A stretch of DNA of 64,000 nucleotides from Microbacterium terregens (GCF_027922045.1 NZ_BSEX01000009.1:186001-250000), one strand, 5' to 3'; shown: positions 36,683 to 46,021, counted from the first letter of the stretch. Program-made: numbers and translations. Notes: generated from the letters alone by a model not told the origin.

Positions 36683-36821
36683 ACAGGGGAAGATACCAGA
36701 TGGCTTTCTTCGCTTCTGATGACTGAGAAAGCGCAAGGATGCTGCTCCAGCGCCAGCTTCTTCGGCAACAAAGATGCGTGCGCAGGTTGACCTCCCGCAA
36801 CTCCACCGCCAACCAGCCCGC

Positions 36822-38135
36822 ATGACCGCCCACCGTTCCGCCGCCGCGCCAATCCCGGCCGCCGTTCTGCCCACAGCCGGCGGCCCCTCCAGCCGCCGCA
36901 TCCTGCTCGCCAGCCTCGTCGGCACCTCGGTCGAGTTCTACGACTTCTACATCTACGCCACTGCCGCGGCGCTGGTGTTCCCGACCTTGTTCTTCCCGGC
37001 CGAGTCGGAATCGGCGCGGCTGATGCTGAGCTACGCCAGCCTCGGCCTCGCGTTCCTCGCCCGCCCGCTCGGCGCGGCACTGTTCGGCCACTTCGGCGAC
37101 CGTATGGGCCGCAAGTCGACGCTGGTCGCCTCGCTGATGCTGATGGGCGGCTCGACGCTCGCGATCGCGTTTTTGCCTACCTACGGCCAGGTCGGCCTGC
37201 TCGCCCCGTTCCTGCTGTGCCTTCTGCGCTTCGCCCAGGGGCTCGGCCTTGGCGGCGAGTGGGGCGGAGCGGCGCTGCTTGCGGTGGAGAATGCGCCCAA
37301 GGGCTGGGCCGGCCGCTTCGGATCGGTGCCGCAGCTCGGCGCGCCGGTCGGCTTCCTCGCCGCCAATGGCCTGTTCCTGCTGCTCGGGCTCGGCCTGGAC
37401 GAAGCCGCGTTCCGCAGCTGGGGCTGGCGCCTGCCGTTCCTCGCCAGCGCATTGCTGGTTGGCCTCGGCCTGTGGGTTCGCCTCAAGCTCACCGAGACCG
37501 CCGAGTTCCGCGCCGCCCTGGAGCACGAAACCCCCGCGTCGGTGCCGCTCGCCGAACTCTTCCGCAGCCATCTTCGCGGCACGCTCGCCGGCACGTTTGG
37601 CGCGGTGGCCTGCTTCGCGCTCTACTACATCGCCACCGCCTTCGCGCTTGGCCACGGCACCACGCGTCTCGGCTTCTCGCGCGACACCTTCCTGTCGATG
37701 CAGCTGTTCGCGATCCTGTTCATGGCCGCCGGCATCGCGCTCGCCGGCTGGTGGGCGGATCGCAGCACCACCGGCCGGGTGCTCGCCTTCGGCTGCGGGG
37801 GCGTGATCGTCGCCGGCCTGCTGATGCAGCCGCTGATGGGCGGCGGCACGATCGCCGCCGTCACTGCGTGGCTGGCGATCGCGCTGTTCGCGATGGGCTT
37901 CGTCTACGGGCCGCTCGGCGCCTGGCTGCCGGGCCTGTTCCCGCCGCGCGTGCGCTACACCGGCGCGTCGATGGCGTTCAACGTCGGCGGCGTGATCGGC
38001 GGCGCGGTGACGCCGATGGCGGCCGAGGCATTCGCCCAGGCGGGCGGGCTCACCCCGGTGGGGCTCTACCTCGCCGTCGCCGGGCTGTTCAGTCTTGCAG
38101 GTCTGTGGCTGGTTCCGCGCGGCGGAGCAAAGTGA
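36822..38135 (+). CDS. MHS-family MFS transporter
   Basis: The 437-residue protein has about 12 membrane segments and family marks of the metabolite:H+ symporters (ProP, ShiA, KgtP type): GTSVEFYDFYIYATAAALVFPTLFFP near residue 35, RPLGAALFGHFGDRMGRKSTL and GLGLGGEWGGAALL. The substrate is probably an organic acid or osmolyte but cannot be read. The start at ATG 36822 is chosen because the upstream extension is poorly conserved-looking; the SD is weak. Its 3' end overlaps the convergent rsmD by 47 bases. Confidence 0.85.
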   Translation: MTAHRSAAAPIPAAVLPTAGGPSSRRILLASLVGTSVEFYDFYIYATAAALVFPTLFFPAESESARLMLSYASLGLAFLARPLGAALFGHFGDRMGRKSTLVASLMLMGGSTLAIAFLPTYGQVGLLAPFLLCLLRFAQGLGLGGEWGGAALLAVENAPKGWAGRFGSVPQLGAPVGFLAANGLFLLLGLGLDEAAFRSWGWRLPFLASALLVGLGLWVRLKLTETAEFRAALEHETPASVPLAELFRSHLRGTLAGTFGAVACFALYYIATAFALGHGTTRLGFSRDTFLSMQLFAILFMAAGIALAGWWADRSTTGRVLAFGCGGVIVAGLLMQPLMGGGTIAAVTAWLAIALFAMGFVYGPLGAWLPGLFPPRVRYTGASMAFNVGGVIGGAVTPMAAEAFAQAGGLTPVGLYLAVAGLFSLAGLWLVPRGGAK

Positions 38136-38652
38136 GCTTCGCCTTGCCATAGACGCGCTCGGCATCGATCACGAAGCCGGGCGCATCGGCGTCCTCCGTG
38201 CGGCCGGTCTCGACGCTCACCCAGGTCGCCGGCCCGATCCAGCCGAGCCGCGCGAGCTTGTCGGCGGCCACCCAGCCGGCGCCGCTCGCATAGGGCGGAT
38301 CCATCAGGATCAGGTCGAGCGGCGTGGCGGTCGGCCCCAGCGCCAGCACGGATTGCGCCCGCACCTGCGCGCCCTTGGCGCCGAGCTTCTCGACATTGGC
38401 GCGCAGTGCATCGAGCGCATGGCGGTCCTGCTCCACGAACAGGCACGACGCCGCGCCGCGCGACAACGCCTCTAGCCCCAGCGCGCCCGATCCTGCGAAC
38501 AGGTCGGCGACCGCCAGCCCCTCAAAGCTGCCGACGCGGCTCGCCAGCATGGAGAACAGCGCCTCGCGCGTGCGATCCGCGGTCGGGCGGGTCGCTTCAC
38601 CCTTGGGTGCGGCGATCGGACGCCCACGCCACTGGCCGGAAATGATGCGCAT
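38089..38652 (-). CDS. rsmD: 16S rRNA (guanine-966-N2)-methyltransferase
   Basis: RsmD methylates G966 of 16S rRNA at N2 in assembled 30S particles. The 187-residue protein starts MRIISGQWRGRPI, has the family RPTADRTREALFSML (about residues 22-36), the SAM motif ADLFAGSGALGLEALSRGA (about 49-67) and the catalytic DPPY in LILMDPPYAS. The length is typical. Its ATG overlaps the rluB stop (TGATG), so rluB and rsmD, both rRNA modification genes, form an operon. Confidence 0.95.
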   Translation of the reverse strand: MRIISGQWRGRPIAAPKGEATRPTADRTREALFSMLASRVGSFEGLAVADLFAGSGALGLEALSRGAASCLFVEQDRHALDALRANVEKLGAKGAQVRAQSVLALGPTATPLDLILMDPPYASGAGWVAADKLARLGWIGPATWVSVETGRTEDADAPGFVIDAERVYGKAKLTLLRRAEPATDLQD

Positions 38653-40256
38653 CAGCCGCGACCCTTGGGAGGACCGCCGGGCCGTCCACCCCGCGGCGGA
38701 CGGGCGGGACCATCCCCCCGCGGCGGACGCGGTGCATCACCGCGCGGCGAGCGTGTAGCGTCACCACGCGGCGAACGCGGTCCCTCTCCGCGAGGAGCGC
38801 GCGGGCCATCGCCCCGCGGCGCACCCGCGCCATAGCCAGAGCGCGGCCCGTCGCCACGCGGCGGCCGCGCCCCCTCGGGGCGGGCCGTGCGTGGACCTTC
38901 GCCGCGGGGGCCGCGAGGGGCATCACCGCGGGGTGCGGCAGCGCCATAGTCCCCGGACCTCGGCTTCCCGAATGCACTGCGCGGTCCATCCGCGCGCTGC
39001 GGACGCTCGCCCCGCTGGGGACGCTCCGTCCGCTCGGGGCGTTCGCCACGCGGCGGACGCCGATCGTCGCGCGCCGGGCGTTCGCCACCAAAGGCTGCGG
39101 ACAGCGTACGGCGGGGCTTGTCGCCACGTCCCGCCTCGGCAGGGCGCTCCGCCCGCTCGGCGGCCGGCTTGCGGCCGGTGCGGTCGGCAAATGCCGCTGC
39201 GCGCTGGCCACGCGGGCTGCGCGGCGCGCCGGCCTCGTCGCGGCGGCCGGCGAGACCGTCCTTGCGGCGCGGCCCGCGTTCGGCCGTGCGCTTGCCAAAG
39301 CCACTCCCGCGCGGCGCCTCGCCCGTGTCTTCGTCCGCGGGTCGGCTGCGGCGGAACGCCTGCGGGTGCGGCTGCACCTCGCGCGCGACCCGCTCGCCAT
39401 AGGGGACCGGTGCGGGACGCGGACGCGCCGGCGCGGTGCGATCGCGCGACGGTTCGCGCCGCCACGCCTTCAGCGCGGCCGGATCGGCGCCTTCGGGTGC
39501 CGGCTTGCTGGTCGGCCGGTCCTTCAGCGTCTTGCGGAATGCGACCAGGTCGTGCTGGCGGATCTCGTCCACCGACGCGATCGGCATGTCTTCCAGATAG
39601 AAGGGGCCATAGCGGGTGCGGATCAGGCGAGAGACCTGGAGGCCGAGATATTCGAGCACACGCCGAACTTCGCGGTTCTTGCCCTCCGTCAGCGTCATTT
39701 CGACCCAGACGTTGGTGCCGGTGCGCCGTTCCATGTTGGCGTTGATCGGGCCGTAGCGGACGCCCTCGATCTCCACGCCCAGCATCAGGTCTTCCAGCTG
39801 CGCCTGGCTCACTTCGCCATAGGCGCGCGCGCGGTAGGTGCGCTCGACGCCCGTCGCCGGCAGCTCCAGCTGGCGCTTGAGCTCACCGTCCGTGGTCAGC
39901 AGCAGCAACCCCTCGGTATTCAAGTCGAGCCGCCCGACCGGCATCAGCCGCGGCAGGTCGCCGGGCATGCGATCATAGATCGTCTGGCGGCCATGCGGAT
40001 CGCGCGCGGCGGTCAGCACGCCCGCGGGCTTGTGATAGCGGAACAGCCGGGTGGGGGCGGCGGCCTGCACCGGCTCACCATCCACGGTGATGCCGCGCAG
40101 CGAGGTGAGCAGCGTCGCCGGCGTCTCGATCGGCACGCCGTCGAGCGCGACGCGGCGCGCCTCGATCAGCCGTTCGACGTCGCGGCGCGAGGCAACCCCG
40201 GCGCGGGCGAGCAGCTTTGCGATTCGCTGCGGTTCATTGGTCTTGGACGTCGACAC
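38652..40256 (-). CDS. rluB: 23S rRNA pseudouridine synthase B-like, with a long basic tail
   Basis: The first ~250 residues are an S4 domain (RIAKLLARAGVASRRDVERLI) and an RsuA/RluB-family catalytic domain with GRLDLNTEGLLLLTTDG (catalytic Asp near residue 107) and GKNREVRRVLEYLGL. RluB makes pseudouridine 2605 of 23S rRNA. The remaining ~280 residues are very basic, low-complexity, built of short repeats such as PRGDGPR, PRGEGPR and GERPERTERPQR, resembling RNA-binding RGG-type tails. It is operonic with rsmD. RluB versus the related RluE/RsuA is judged from family sequence only. Confidence 0.88.
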   Translation of the reverse strand: MSTSKTNEPQRIAKLLARAGVASRRDVERLIEARRVALDGVPIETPATLLTSLRGITVDGEPVQAAAPTRLFRYHKPAGVLTAARDPHGRQTIYDRMPGDLPRLMPVGRLDLNTEGLLLLTTDGELKRQLELPATGVERTYRARAYGEVSQAQLEDLMLGVEIEGVRYGPINANMERRTGTNVWVEMTLTEGKNREVRRVLEYLGLQVSRLIRTRYGPFYLEDMPIASVDEIRQHDLVAFRKTLKDRPTSKPAPEGADPAALKAWRREPSRDRTAPARPRPAPVPYGERVAREVQPHPQAFRRSRPADEDTGEAPRGSGFGKRTAERGPRRKDGLAGRRDEAGAPRSPRGQRAAAFADRTGRKPAAERAERPAEAGRGDKPRRTLSAAFGGERPARDDRRPPRGERPERTERPQRGERPQRADGPRSAFGKPRSGDYGAAAPRGDAPRGPRGEGPRTARPEGARPPRGDGPRSGYGAGAPRGDGPRAPRGEGPRSPRGDATRSPRGDAPRPPRGDGPARPPRGGRPGGPPKGRG

Positions 40257-40379
40257 GATGGGGAAATGCTATCCTGTTACGCCTGCGCGACGAAATCGTG
40301 CGGCGGCGGTGATCGTTCGATCGGTTCGGGTGTTTCTACGCTATAGGGCAGACCCCGTAGAGAGGGAAGCGAGCGGCGG

Positions 40380-40811
40380 ATGTTGTTTGGCAAGAAGAAG
40401 CGGCGGATCCAGCGCATCCTGGTGGTGGAGGATGAGCCGTTGGTCGCATTCGACGCCGAACATCTTCTGGCGGATTCGGGATTCGAGATCGTCGCCACTA
40501 CCGATCTGGTGAGCGAAGGCCTCGCCGCGGTGAACAGTGACGCCCCGATCGACCTGGTGCTGGTGGACGTGTCGCTGAGCGACGGCAGCGGCATCGATGT
40601 CGCGCGCGCGGCCCGGCAGCGCGGCATCCCCGTGATGTTCGTGACGGGTGCCTGCCCGGAGGGGGCGCGCGAACTCGCGATCGGCTGTCTTGCCAAGCCT
40701 TATCCCCAGCGCGACCTGCTCGCCGCGATTGAGGCGCTGGAAACGCTGCTGGACGGCAAGGCCCCGCGCAAGCTGCCGAGCAGCTTCAGCCTCTTCGCGA
40801 AGCTCGCTTGA
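40380..40811 (+). CDS. Single-domain response regulator
   Basis: The 143-residue protein is a receiver domain only. Acidic residues EDE are at 17-19, the phospho-acceptor is Asp63 (LVDVSLSDGSG), the switch Thr is in FVTGA and the Lys in CLAKPY, all in the right order. A basic N-terminus (MLFGKKKRRIQR) precedes the domain. There is no output domain, so it must act through protein contact or as a phosphate sink. No kinase is adjacent. Single-domain regulators of this kind feed histidine-kinase networks, often the general stress pathway in sphingomonads; that link is inference. Confidence 0.88.
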   Translation: MLFGKKKRRIQRILVVEDEPLVAFDAEHLLADSGFEIVATTDLVSEGLAAVNSDAPIDLVLVDVSLSDGSGIDVARAARQRGIPVMFVTGACPEGARELAIGCLAKPYPQRDLLAAIEALETLLDGKAPRKLPSSFSLFAKLA

Positions 40812-40849
40812 GCATGTTTGCCGGAGGGGTGACCGAACGATAGTCCCGA

Positions 40850-40891
40850 CGTCCCGCGTGCTTGGTTGCTGTCCGTAAGACACGCGGGACG
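40850..40891. terminator. 11-bp perfect inverted repeat after the response regulator
   Basis: CGTCCCGCGTG (40850-40860) and its exact complement (40881-40891) flank a 20-base loop, 38 bases past the response-regulator stop. There is no T tract. It may be a terminator or the stem of a small RNA. The rest of the 267-base gap to 41078 holds only the SD of the next gene (AAGGA near 41068). Confidence 0.4.
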
Positions 40892-41078
40892 ACGGGTGAC
40901 GTTTCGAGGCTCCAGTCCGGACCCTCGCCGTCGGCCACGCTTCTATCACTCCCTGGAGATGAACCCCAGCCGAATGGGTAGGATTTGCGGCAGGCCGATT
41001 TGCGCCCCTTCAAAAGCGGCGGGAGCGCGTTAGGGTGCGCGCGGTTTGCTGCCGGGGCGGCGTTTCAAGGAAAGTGCA

Positions 41079-42437
41079 ATGGTTGAGGTCGCCGGCGAGC
41101 GCAACGGGGGCAGGCGCCGCGTGGCAGCGATGGCGCCCTATGTGCGGCCAAAGCCGCTGGTCGCCTTCCTGCTCGGCATCGCCAGCGGCTTCCCGCTCAC
41201 GCTGCTGCTCGGCACCATGGGCTTCTGGCTAGCGAAGGTCGGCATCGACAAGAAGACCATCGGCTTCGCGATCGGGCTCACCACGCCCTATACGCTCAAG
41301 TTCCTCTGGGCGCCGCTGATCGACCGGCTGCGCTTGCCGGTGCTCACGCGGCTGGTCGGGCAGCGCCGCGCCTGGCTGTTCTTCATCCAGGCGCTCCTGT
41401 TCGTATCCGTGTGGATGCTCGGCGCCAGCCAGCCGGAGCTCCACCTGGGGCTCTTCGCCTTCTGGGCGATCGTGACGGCCTTCCTGTCCGCGACCCAGGA
41501 CATCGTCATCGACGCCTATCGCATCGAGATCCTCTCCGACGAGGAACTGCCCTTCGGCACCGCCAACAACCAGTTCGGCTATCGCATCGGCAACCTCATC
41601 GCCGGCGTCGGCACCATCGCCATCGCCTCACCGGAGGGGTGGGGCCTCGGCTGGGCGCTGGGGTATGGCCTGACCGCCTTCTGCGTCGTGCCGGCGATGC
41701 TGGGCGCCTTGTATGCCGGGCCGGGCCGCCACGATGCCACCGTCGCGCGCGAAGGATCGCACGGCCAGTGGCTGCGCGACACCGTCGTCGGGCCCTTTCG
41801 CGAGTTCCTCCGCCGCCGCGGCGCGGTGCTGATCCTGCTGTTCGTGCTCATCTACAAGCTCGGCGACGCGATGGGGCAGGCGATGCTCAACCCGATGATC
41901 GTCGAGCTCGGCTTCTCCGACACCGAGTTCATCGCGATCAACAAGGTGGTCGGCTTCTGGGGCCTGATCGTCGGCACCGCGCTTGCCGCGCCCTTCATGG
42001 CCTGGCTCGGCATGGGCCGGGCGCTGATCGCCTCGGGCGTGCTGATGATGCTGAGCAATCTGACCTTCGCGATCCTCGCCATGCACGGCCATTCCGTGAC
42101 CTGGCTGACGATCGCCGTCGCAACCGAACAGGTGACGAGCGGCATCGGCCTGACGGTGTTCGTGACCTATCTCTCGGGTCTCTCGAACCTCGCCTACACC
42201 GCCACCCAGTTCGCGCTCCTGTCCTCCTTCGCCGCGGTTGGGCGGACGTGGCTCGCCGCACCCGCGGGGCTGGCCGCCGATGCGCTCGGCTGGGTCGGCT
42301 TCTGGCTGCTGACCATGGTGGTGGCGCTGCCGGGGCTGCTGCTGCTGGGCCTGTTGTGGCGGCGCGGTTTCGTCGTCCAGAACGTCCGCCAGCCCGGCAC
42401 CGAGAAGGTGCCGGACGAGGCGCCCGCCGCCGCCTAG
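41079..42437 (+). CDS. AmpG-like MFS transporter
   Basis: The 452-residue membrane protein has about 12 or more hydrophobic segments and AmpG-family stretches: FLLGIASGFPLTLLLGTMGFWLAKVGIDKKTIGF (about residues 25-58), FLWAPLIDRLRLP, ATQDIVIDAYRIEIL (about 145-159) and LIYKLGDAMG. AmpG imports GlcNAc-anhydroMurNAc-peptides for cell-wall recycling. Sphingomonads often have several AmpG-like proteins, and specificity is not certain. ATG 41079, with AAGGA eight bases upstream, fits best. It converges with the next gene, overlapping by four bases. Confidence 0.85.
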   Translation: MVEVAGERNGGRRRVAAMAPYVRPKPLVAFLLGIASGFPLTLLLGTMGFWLAKVGIDKKTIGFAIGLTTPYTLKFLWAPLIDRLRLPVLTRLVGQRRAWLFFIQALLFVSVWMLGASQPELHLGLFAFWAIVTAFLSATQDIVIDAYRIEILSDEELPFGTANNQFGYRIGNLIAGVGTIAIASPEGWGLGWALGYGLTAFCVVPAMLGALYAGPGRHDATVAREGSHGQWLRDTVVGPFREFLRRRGAVLILLFVLIYKLGDAMGQAMLNPMIVELGFSDTEFIAINKVVGFWGLIVGTALAAPFMAWLGMGRALIASGVLMMLSNLTFAILAMHGHSVTWLTIAVATEQVTSGIGLTVFVTYLSGLSNLAYTATQFALLSSFAAVGRTWLAAPAGLAADALGWVGFWLLTMVVALPGLLLLGLLWRRGFVVQNVRQPGTEKVPDEAPAAA

Positions 42438-42871
42438 TCGAGCGGCCGCCCGCCGTCGCGGAACGCCAGCGAAAGCAGGTGGGCGGTCGCGATCAGCCCG
42501 CCTGCATGCCGTACGCCTAGGAGGTCGCGCAGCAGCAGCTCGGCCCGCTCGGGCTGCGTCTCGACGGAGCCGAGCACGTCGACCAGCGCTGCCTCTCCGG
42601 AGGTCATGCGCGGGCAGCAGCAGGGGGCGATCTGGATCGGGTTCGCGGAGGTCTTCGACACCTCCGCCATCAGCGCGCGGAGCAGCAGCAGGGGCCGTCG
42701 GAACTCACGGCCGAACGCGGTCATGTACGCGTGCGCAGCCGCCGCGTCGTGGAGCCCGTGTGCCCCCGTGCGGCGGATGCCATAGAGGAGCAGCAGCCGG
42801 TCTTCATGCGAGGGCCAGCCGTGCGGCAGCATCTCGGACAGGGAATGCAAAAGGGGCTGGGCGGTGGTCAT
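42434..42871 (-). CDS. Conserved hypothetical protein with a CCC motif (DUF6628-like)
   Basis: The 145-residue protein has no known function. It has the conserved-looking block RRPLLLLRALMAEVSKTSANPIQIAPCCCPRMTSGEAALVDVLG (about residues 57-100) with three successive cysteines, and a GLHDAAAAHAYM stretch before. From memory this resembles a DUF of sphingomonads (DUF6628); I could not check. It has an AT-rich Fur-like site 46 bases upstream, so it may be an iron-regulated protein or bind iron through its cysteines. It converges with the AmpG-like gene. Confidence 0.7.
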   Translation of the reverse strand: MTTAQPLLHSLSEMLPHGWPSHEDRLLLLYGIRRTGAHGLHDAAAAHAYMTAFGREFRRPLLLLRALMAEVSKTSANPIQIAPCCCPRMTSGEAALVDVLGSVETQPERAELLLRDLLGVRHAGGLIATAHLLSLAFRDGGRPLD

Positions 42872-42916
42872 GCGAGTCTCCTGCCGCGAGGGATGGCAGC
42901 AGGTTCGTACGACCTC

Positions 42917-42939
42917 TATTGCAAGTCAATATCAATAAG
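42917..42939 (-). promoter_or_regulatory. Fur-like AT-rich site
   Basis: A stretch reading TATTGCAAGTCAATATCAAT on the plus strand stands out in GC-rich surroundings. It resembles the TGCAAnTnAnTATCA-type Fur sites before iron genes of alphaproteobacteria, as I recall them. It overlaps the place where the promoter of the CCC-motif gene should be and is clear of the folC coding region. Confidence 0.45.
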
Positions 42940-42944
42940 ACGCA

Positions 42945-44273
42945 TCAATCCGGCAGTTCGTCGTTCGCCTCCAGAACCGTGCCCGCCAGGTAGAGCGAGC
43001 CCAGCACCAGCACCACCGGCGGCTCCCCTGCGTCCGCCCGCCCGGCCACCATCCGTAGCGCCGTCGAAACCTCGCCGGCGACCGCGGTGCTCGTGATGCC
43101 CAGGCGGTGCGCCGTCTCGACCAGTTCGGCCGGGCTGTGATCCACGTGCCCAGGCACCGGCACTGCCGTCAGGCTCGCGACGAAGGGGGCGAAGGGCGCC
43201 AGCAGCCCCTCGACGTCCTTGTTGGCGAGCATCCCCAGCACCAGGTGGACCGGGCGGCCGTGCGCCACCCGCTCGATGGTGTCCGCCACTGCGTCGGCCG
43301 CCGCCGGGTTGTGCCCGCCGTCCAGCCACAGCTCGGACCCGGGGGGCAGCAGCGCGAGCAGCGGGCCCCGCGCCAGGCGCTGCATCCGCGCGGGCCAGCG
43401 CGCCTCCCGCGCTGCTGCGGCAAAGGCAGCGTCCGGAACGGCGATCCGCGTCTGGTGGCGCAGCGTGGCGATCGCCAGCGCCAGGTTCGCAGGCTGGTGC
43501 GGCCCGGCGAGCGCGGGGAGCGGCGTCACCAGCGTCCCCTTCGCGTCGCTGTAGCACAGCTCGCCGCTCTCGACCCGGAACGACCAGTCGCTGCCGCGGG
43601 GGAAGAGCGGCGCACCGGCTGCGCCCGCCACCGCTGCAACCGCCTCTGCCACGGTCGGCGGATAGGCCATGGTGATCAGCGGCACGCCGGGCTTCGCGAT
43701 GCCAGCCTTCTCCCGCGCGATCGCCTCGGCGGTGTCGCCCAGGAACGCCTGGTGATCGATGCCCAGCTGCGCGATGGCCGTGGCGGCGGGGGCCGGGATC
43801 ACGTTGGTTGCATCCAGCCGCCCGCCAAGCCCGACCTCGATGATGCAGGCGTCCGCGCGCGTGCGGGTGAAGGCGAGGAAGGCGACCGCCGTCGTCACCT
43901 CGAAGAAGCTCGCACCGATGTCCGCGCCCGCATCCAGCACCTCCGCCAGCAGCGCTGCCAGTTCCGCGTCGCCGATCAGGCGGCCGGCGACCCGGATGCG
44001 CTCGTTGAAGCGCACGAGATGCGGGCTGGTATAGACGTGGACGGTCTTGCCCGCCGCCTCCAGCGCCGCGCGCAGGAAGGCGCAGGTCGACCCCTTGCCG
44101 TTGGTGCCGGCGACATGGATCACCGGCGGCAGTGCCCGTTGCGGATCGCCCAGCCGCGCGAGCAGCCGCGTGATCCGGTCGAGCCCCAGCACGTCGGCCC
44201 CCGGGCCGAGTGCCATCAGGCGGTCGATCTGGAACTGTACGGCGGGATCGGCGGAACGGGCATGGTCGGGCAT
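42945..44273 (-). CDS. folC: Bifunctional dihydrofolate/folylpolyglutamate synthase
   Basis: FolC adds glutamate to dihydropteroate and then polyglutamate to folates, using ATP. The 442-residue product belongs to the Mur ligase superfamily. It has the P-loop HVAGTNGKGSTCAFL (about residues 53-67), YTSPHLVRFNERIRV (about 81-95), the lysine-loop EKAGIAKPGVP, and WLDGGHNPAAADAV (about 316-329) for the C-terminal domain. The length is normal. It follows accD after 81 bases and ends the trp-accD-folC block. Confidence 0.95.
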   Translation of the reverse strand: MPDHARSADPAVQFQIDRLMALGPGADVLGLDRITRLLARLGDPQRALPPVIHVAGTNGKGSTCAFLRAALEAAGKTVHVYTSPHLVRFNERIRVAGRLIGDAELAALLAEVLDAGADIGASFFEVTTAVAFLAFTRTRADACIIEVGLGGRLDATNVIPAPAATAIAQLGIDHQAFLGDTAEAIAREKAGIAKPGVPLITMAYPPTVAEAVAAVAGAAGAPLFPRGSDWSFRVESGELCYSDAKGTLVTPLPALAGPHQPANLALAIATLRHQTRIAVPDAAFAAAAREARWPARMQRLARGPLLALLPPGSELWLDGGHNPAAADAVADTIERVAHGRPVHLVLGMLANKDVEGLLAPFAPFVASLTAVPVPGHVDHSPAELVETAHRLGITSTAVAGEVSTALRMVAGRADAGEPPVVLVLGSLYLAGTVLEANDELPD

Positions 44274-44318
44274 GGCAGCGCCCTTAGCGCCGCTTGGCGG
44301 CGCCGTCGCGGGGGAAGT

Positions 44319-44348
44319 GGCGCCGGCTCGTGTCGGAGAGCCGGCGCC
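44319..44348 (-). terminator. Strong hairpin after accD
   Basis: Two perfect 11-base arms (GGCGCCGGCTC and its complement) with an 8-base loop begin six bases past the accD stop, read leftward. There is no T tract. It probably limits read-through into folC or protects the 3' end. Confidence 0.5.
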
Positions 44349-44354
44349 CGCGGA

Positions 44355-45212
44355 TCACGCCGCCTGCTTGTTGCCCGCGCAGAGGAAGTCGATCAGCTCG
44401 GCCAGCGTGCTGCGCAGTTCCTTGCGGTGGGTGACCATGTCGATCAGGCCATGGTCGCGGTAGTACTCCGACGTCTGGAAATCGTCCGGCAGCTTCTCGC
44501 GGATCGTGCTCTCGATCACGCGGCGGCCGGTGAAGGCCAGCGTCGCCTTGGGCTCGGCGATCTGCACGTCGCCCAGCATCGCATAGGCCGCCATCACGCC
44601 ACCCGACGTCGGATCGGTCAGCACGACGATGTACGGCAGGCCCGCATCATGCAGCATCTCGATCGCCACCGTGGTGCGCGGCATCTGCATCAGGCTCAGA
44701 ATGCCTTCCTGCATGCGCGCGCCGCCCGATGCGGTGAAGACGATGAACGGGCAGTTCTGCTCGATCGCCTTTTCTACGCCGGCGATGAACGCCTCGCCCA
44801 CGGCCTGGCCCATCGACCCGCCCATGAAGCCGAAGTTCTGGACGCCCACCACGGCCTTGTGCCCGTCGATCGTGCCCAGCGCGTTGATCCAGGCATCGCT
44901 ATCACCGGTGCTGGCGCGCGCGGCCTTCAGCCGGTCGGCATATCGCTTGGAGTCCCGGAACTTGAGCGGGTCCTCCGGCACGGTCGGGCTCGGCAGGGTT
45001 TCGCAGCTGCCCTCGTCGAACAAATAGGCGAACCGCTCCTTGGGGCCGATGCGCTCGTGATGGTCGCACATCGGGCAGACATATTGGTTCTCCTCCAATT
45101 CCTTGGTGAAGACCATCTGCCCGCAGCCCTTGCACTTGTGCCACAGATTGTCGGGCGTCTGGCGCGGGGCGACGAAGGGGAGCGCGTTGCGAACGCGGGT
45201 AATCCAGCTCAT
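44355..45212 (-). CDS. accD: Acetyl-CoA carboxylase carboxyltransferase subunit beta
   Basis: AccD pairs with AccA to move CO2 from biotin to acetyl-CoA, the first step of fatty-acid synthesis. The 285-residue protein carries the N-terminal zinc ribbon (CKGC at about 27-30 and CPMC at about 46-49) and the crotonase-like core with [16 protein letters not shown] (about 163-178) and [17 protein letters not shown]. It is complete. Its ATG overlaps the trpA stop (ATGA), the usual alphaproteobacterial trpBA-accD-folC arrangement. Confidence 0.97.
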   Translation of the reverse strand: MSWITRVRNALPFVAPRQTPDNLWHKCKGCGQMVFTKELEENQYVCPMCDHHERIGPKERFAYLFDEGSCETLPSPTVPEDPLKFRDSKRYADRLKAARASTGDSDAWINALGTIDGHKAVVGVQNFGFMGGSMGQAVGEAFIAGVEKAIEQNCPFIVFTASGGARMQEGILSLMQMPRTTVAIEMLHDAGLPYIVVLTDPTSGGVMAAYAMLGDVQIAEPKATLAFTGRRVIESTIREKLPDDFQTSEYYRDHGLIDMVTHRKELRSTLAELIDFLCAGNKQAA

Positions 45213-46021
45213 GCAAGTTCCTTCCGGGCGCTCGCCAGCGCGGTGGCGAGCGACTGAATATAGGTGCGCACCGGCTCCGCCGCAGCGGTGCCGTGTACGC
45301 CGACGATCTCCACGATCGCCGATCCGACCACCACGCCGTCGGCCACGCCGCCGATCGCGGCTGCCTGTTCGGGCGTGCGGACGCCGAAGCCCACCGCGAT
45401 CGGCAGGTCGGTCGATTGCTTCAGCCGCGCCACCGCCTCGTCGATCGAGGCCTGCGCCGCCTGCTGCTTGCCGGTGATGCCGGCGACGGACACGTAGTAG
45501 AGGAAGCCATCGGCCCCATCTAGCACCGCCGGCAGTCGCGCCACGTCGGTTGTGGGGGTGGCGAGGCGGATCGGCGCGATGCCGTGCGCGCGTAGCGCCA
45601 CGCCCAGGCTGTCGTCCTCTTCCGGCGGGATGTCGACGCAGATCACGCCGTCCACGCCCGCATCCGCTGCGGCCTCCGCGAACCAGTCGGCACCGCGGCG
45701 GACCATCGGATTGGCATAGCCCATCAGCACCAGCGGCACGTCGGCGTGCCGGCTGCGGAACTCGCGCACGATCGCCAGGATGTCTGCGGTGGTGGTGCCC
45801 GCGCCCAGGCTGCGGATGTTCGCCAGCTGGATCGCCGGCCCGTCCGCCATCGGATCGGTGAACGGCATGCCCAGCTCGATCACGTCGGCCCCGCCCGCAA
45901 CCAGCGCGTCCAGGATCGCGCCCGTCGCCTGCGGGTTCGGATCGCCAGCGGTCACGAAGGTGACGAGCGCCGCGCGACCCTGCTCACGGCAGCGCGCGAA
46001 GGTGTCGGCGATGCGGCTCAT
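45209..46021 (-). CDS. trpA: Tryptophan synthase alpha subunit
   Basis: TrpA cleaves indole-3-glycerol phosphate to indole and glyceraldehyde-3-phosphate; indole passes through a tunnel to TrpB. The 270-residue protein has the catalytic Glu in [21 protein letters not shown] (about residues 45-65), the Asp in [11 protein letters not shown] and the phosphate-binding GFGVRTPEQ. The start at 46021 overlaps the trpB stop by ATGA and its own stop overlaps accD, so all three are coupled. Confidence 0.97.
   Translation of the reverse strand: MSRIADTFARCREQGRAALVTFVTAGDPNPQATGAILDALVAGGADVIELGMPFTDPMADGPAIQLANIRSLGAGTTTADILAIVREFRSRHADVPLVLMGYANPMVRRGADWFAEAAADAGVDGVICVDIPPEEDDSLGVALRAHGIAPIRLATPTTDVARLPAVLDGADGFLYYVSVAGITGKQQAAQASIDEAVARLKQSTDLPIAVGFGVRTPEQAAAIGGVADGVVVGSAIVEIVGVHGTAAAEPVRTYIQSLATALASARKELA

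Noticed and set aside
33932..36790. 952-codon antisense frame across uvrD
   Set aside because: Low-complexity translation opposite a complete helicase with all motifs; a chance frame.
40786..41013. 75-codon minus-strand frame after the response regulator
   Set aside because: No SD, no domain and it reads through the inverted repeat at 40850-40891.
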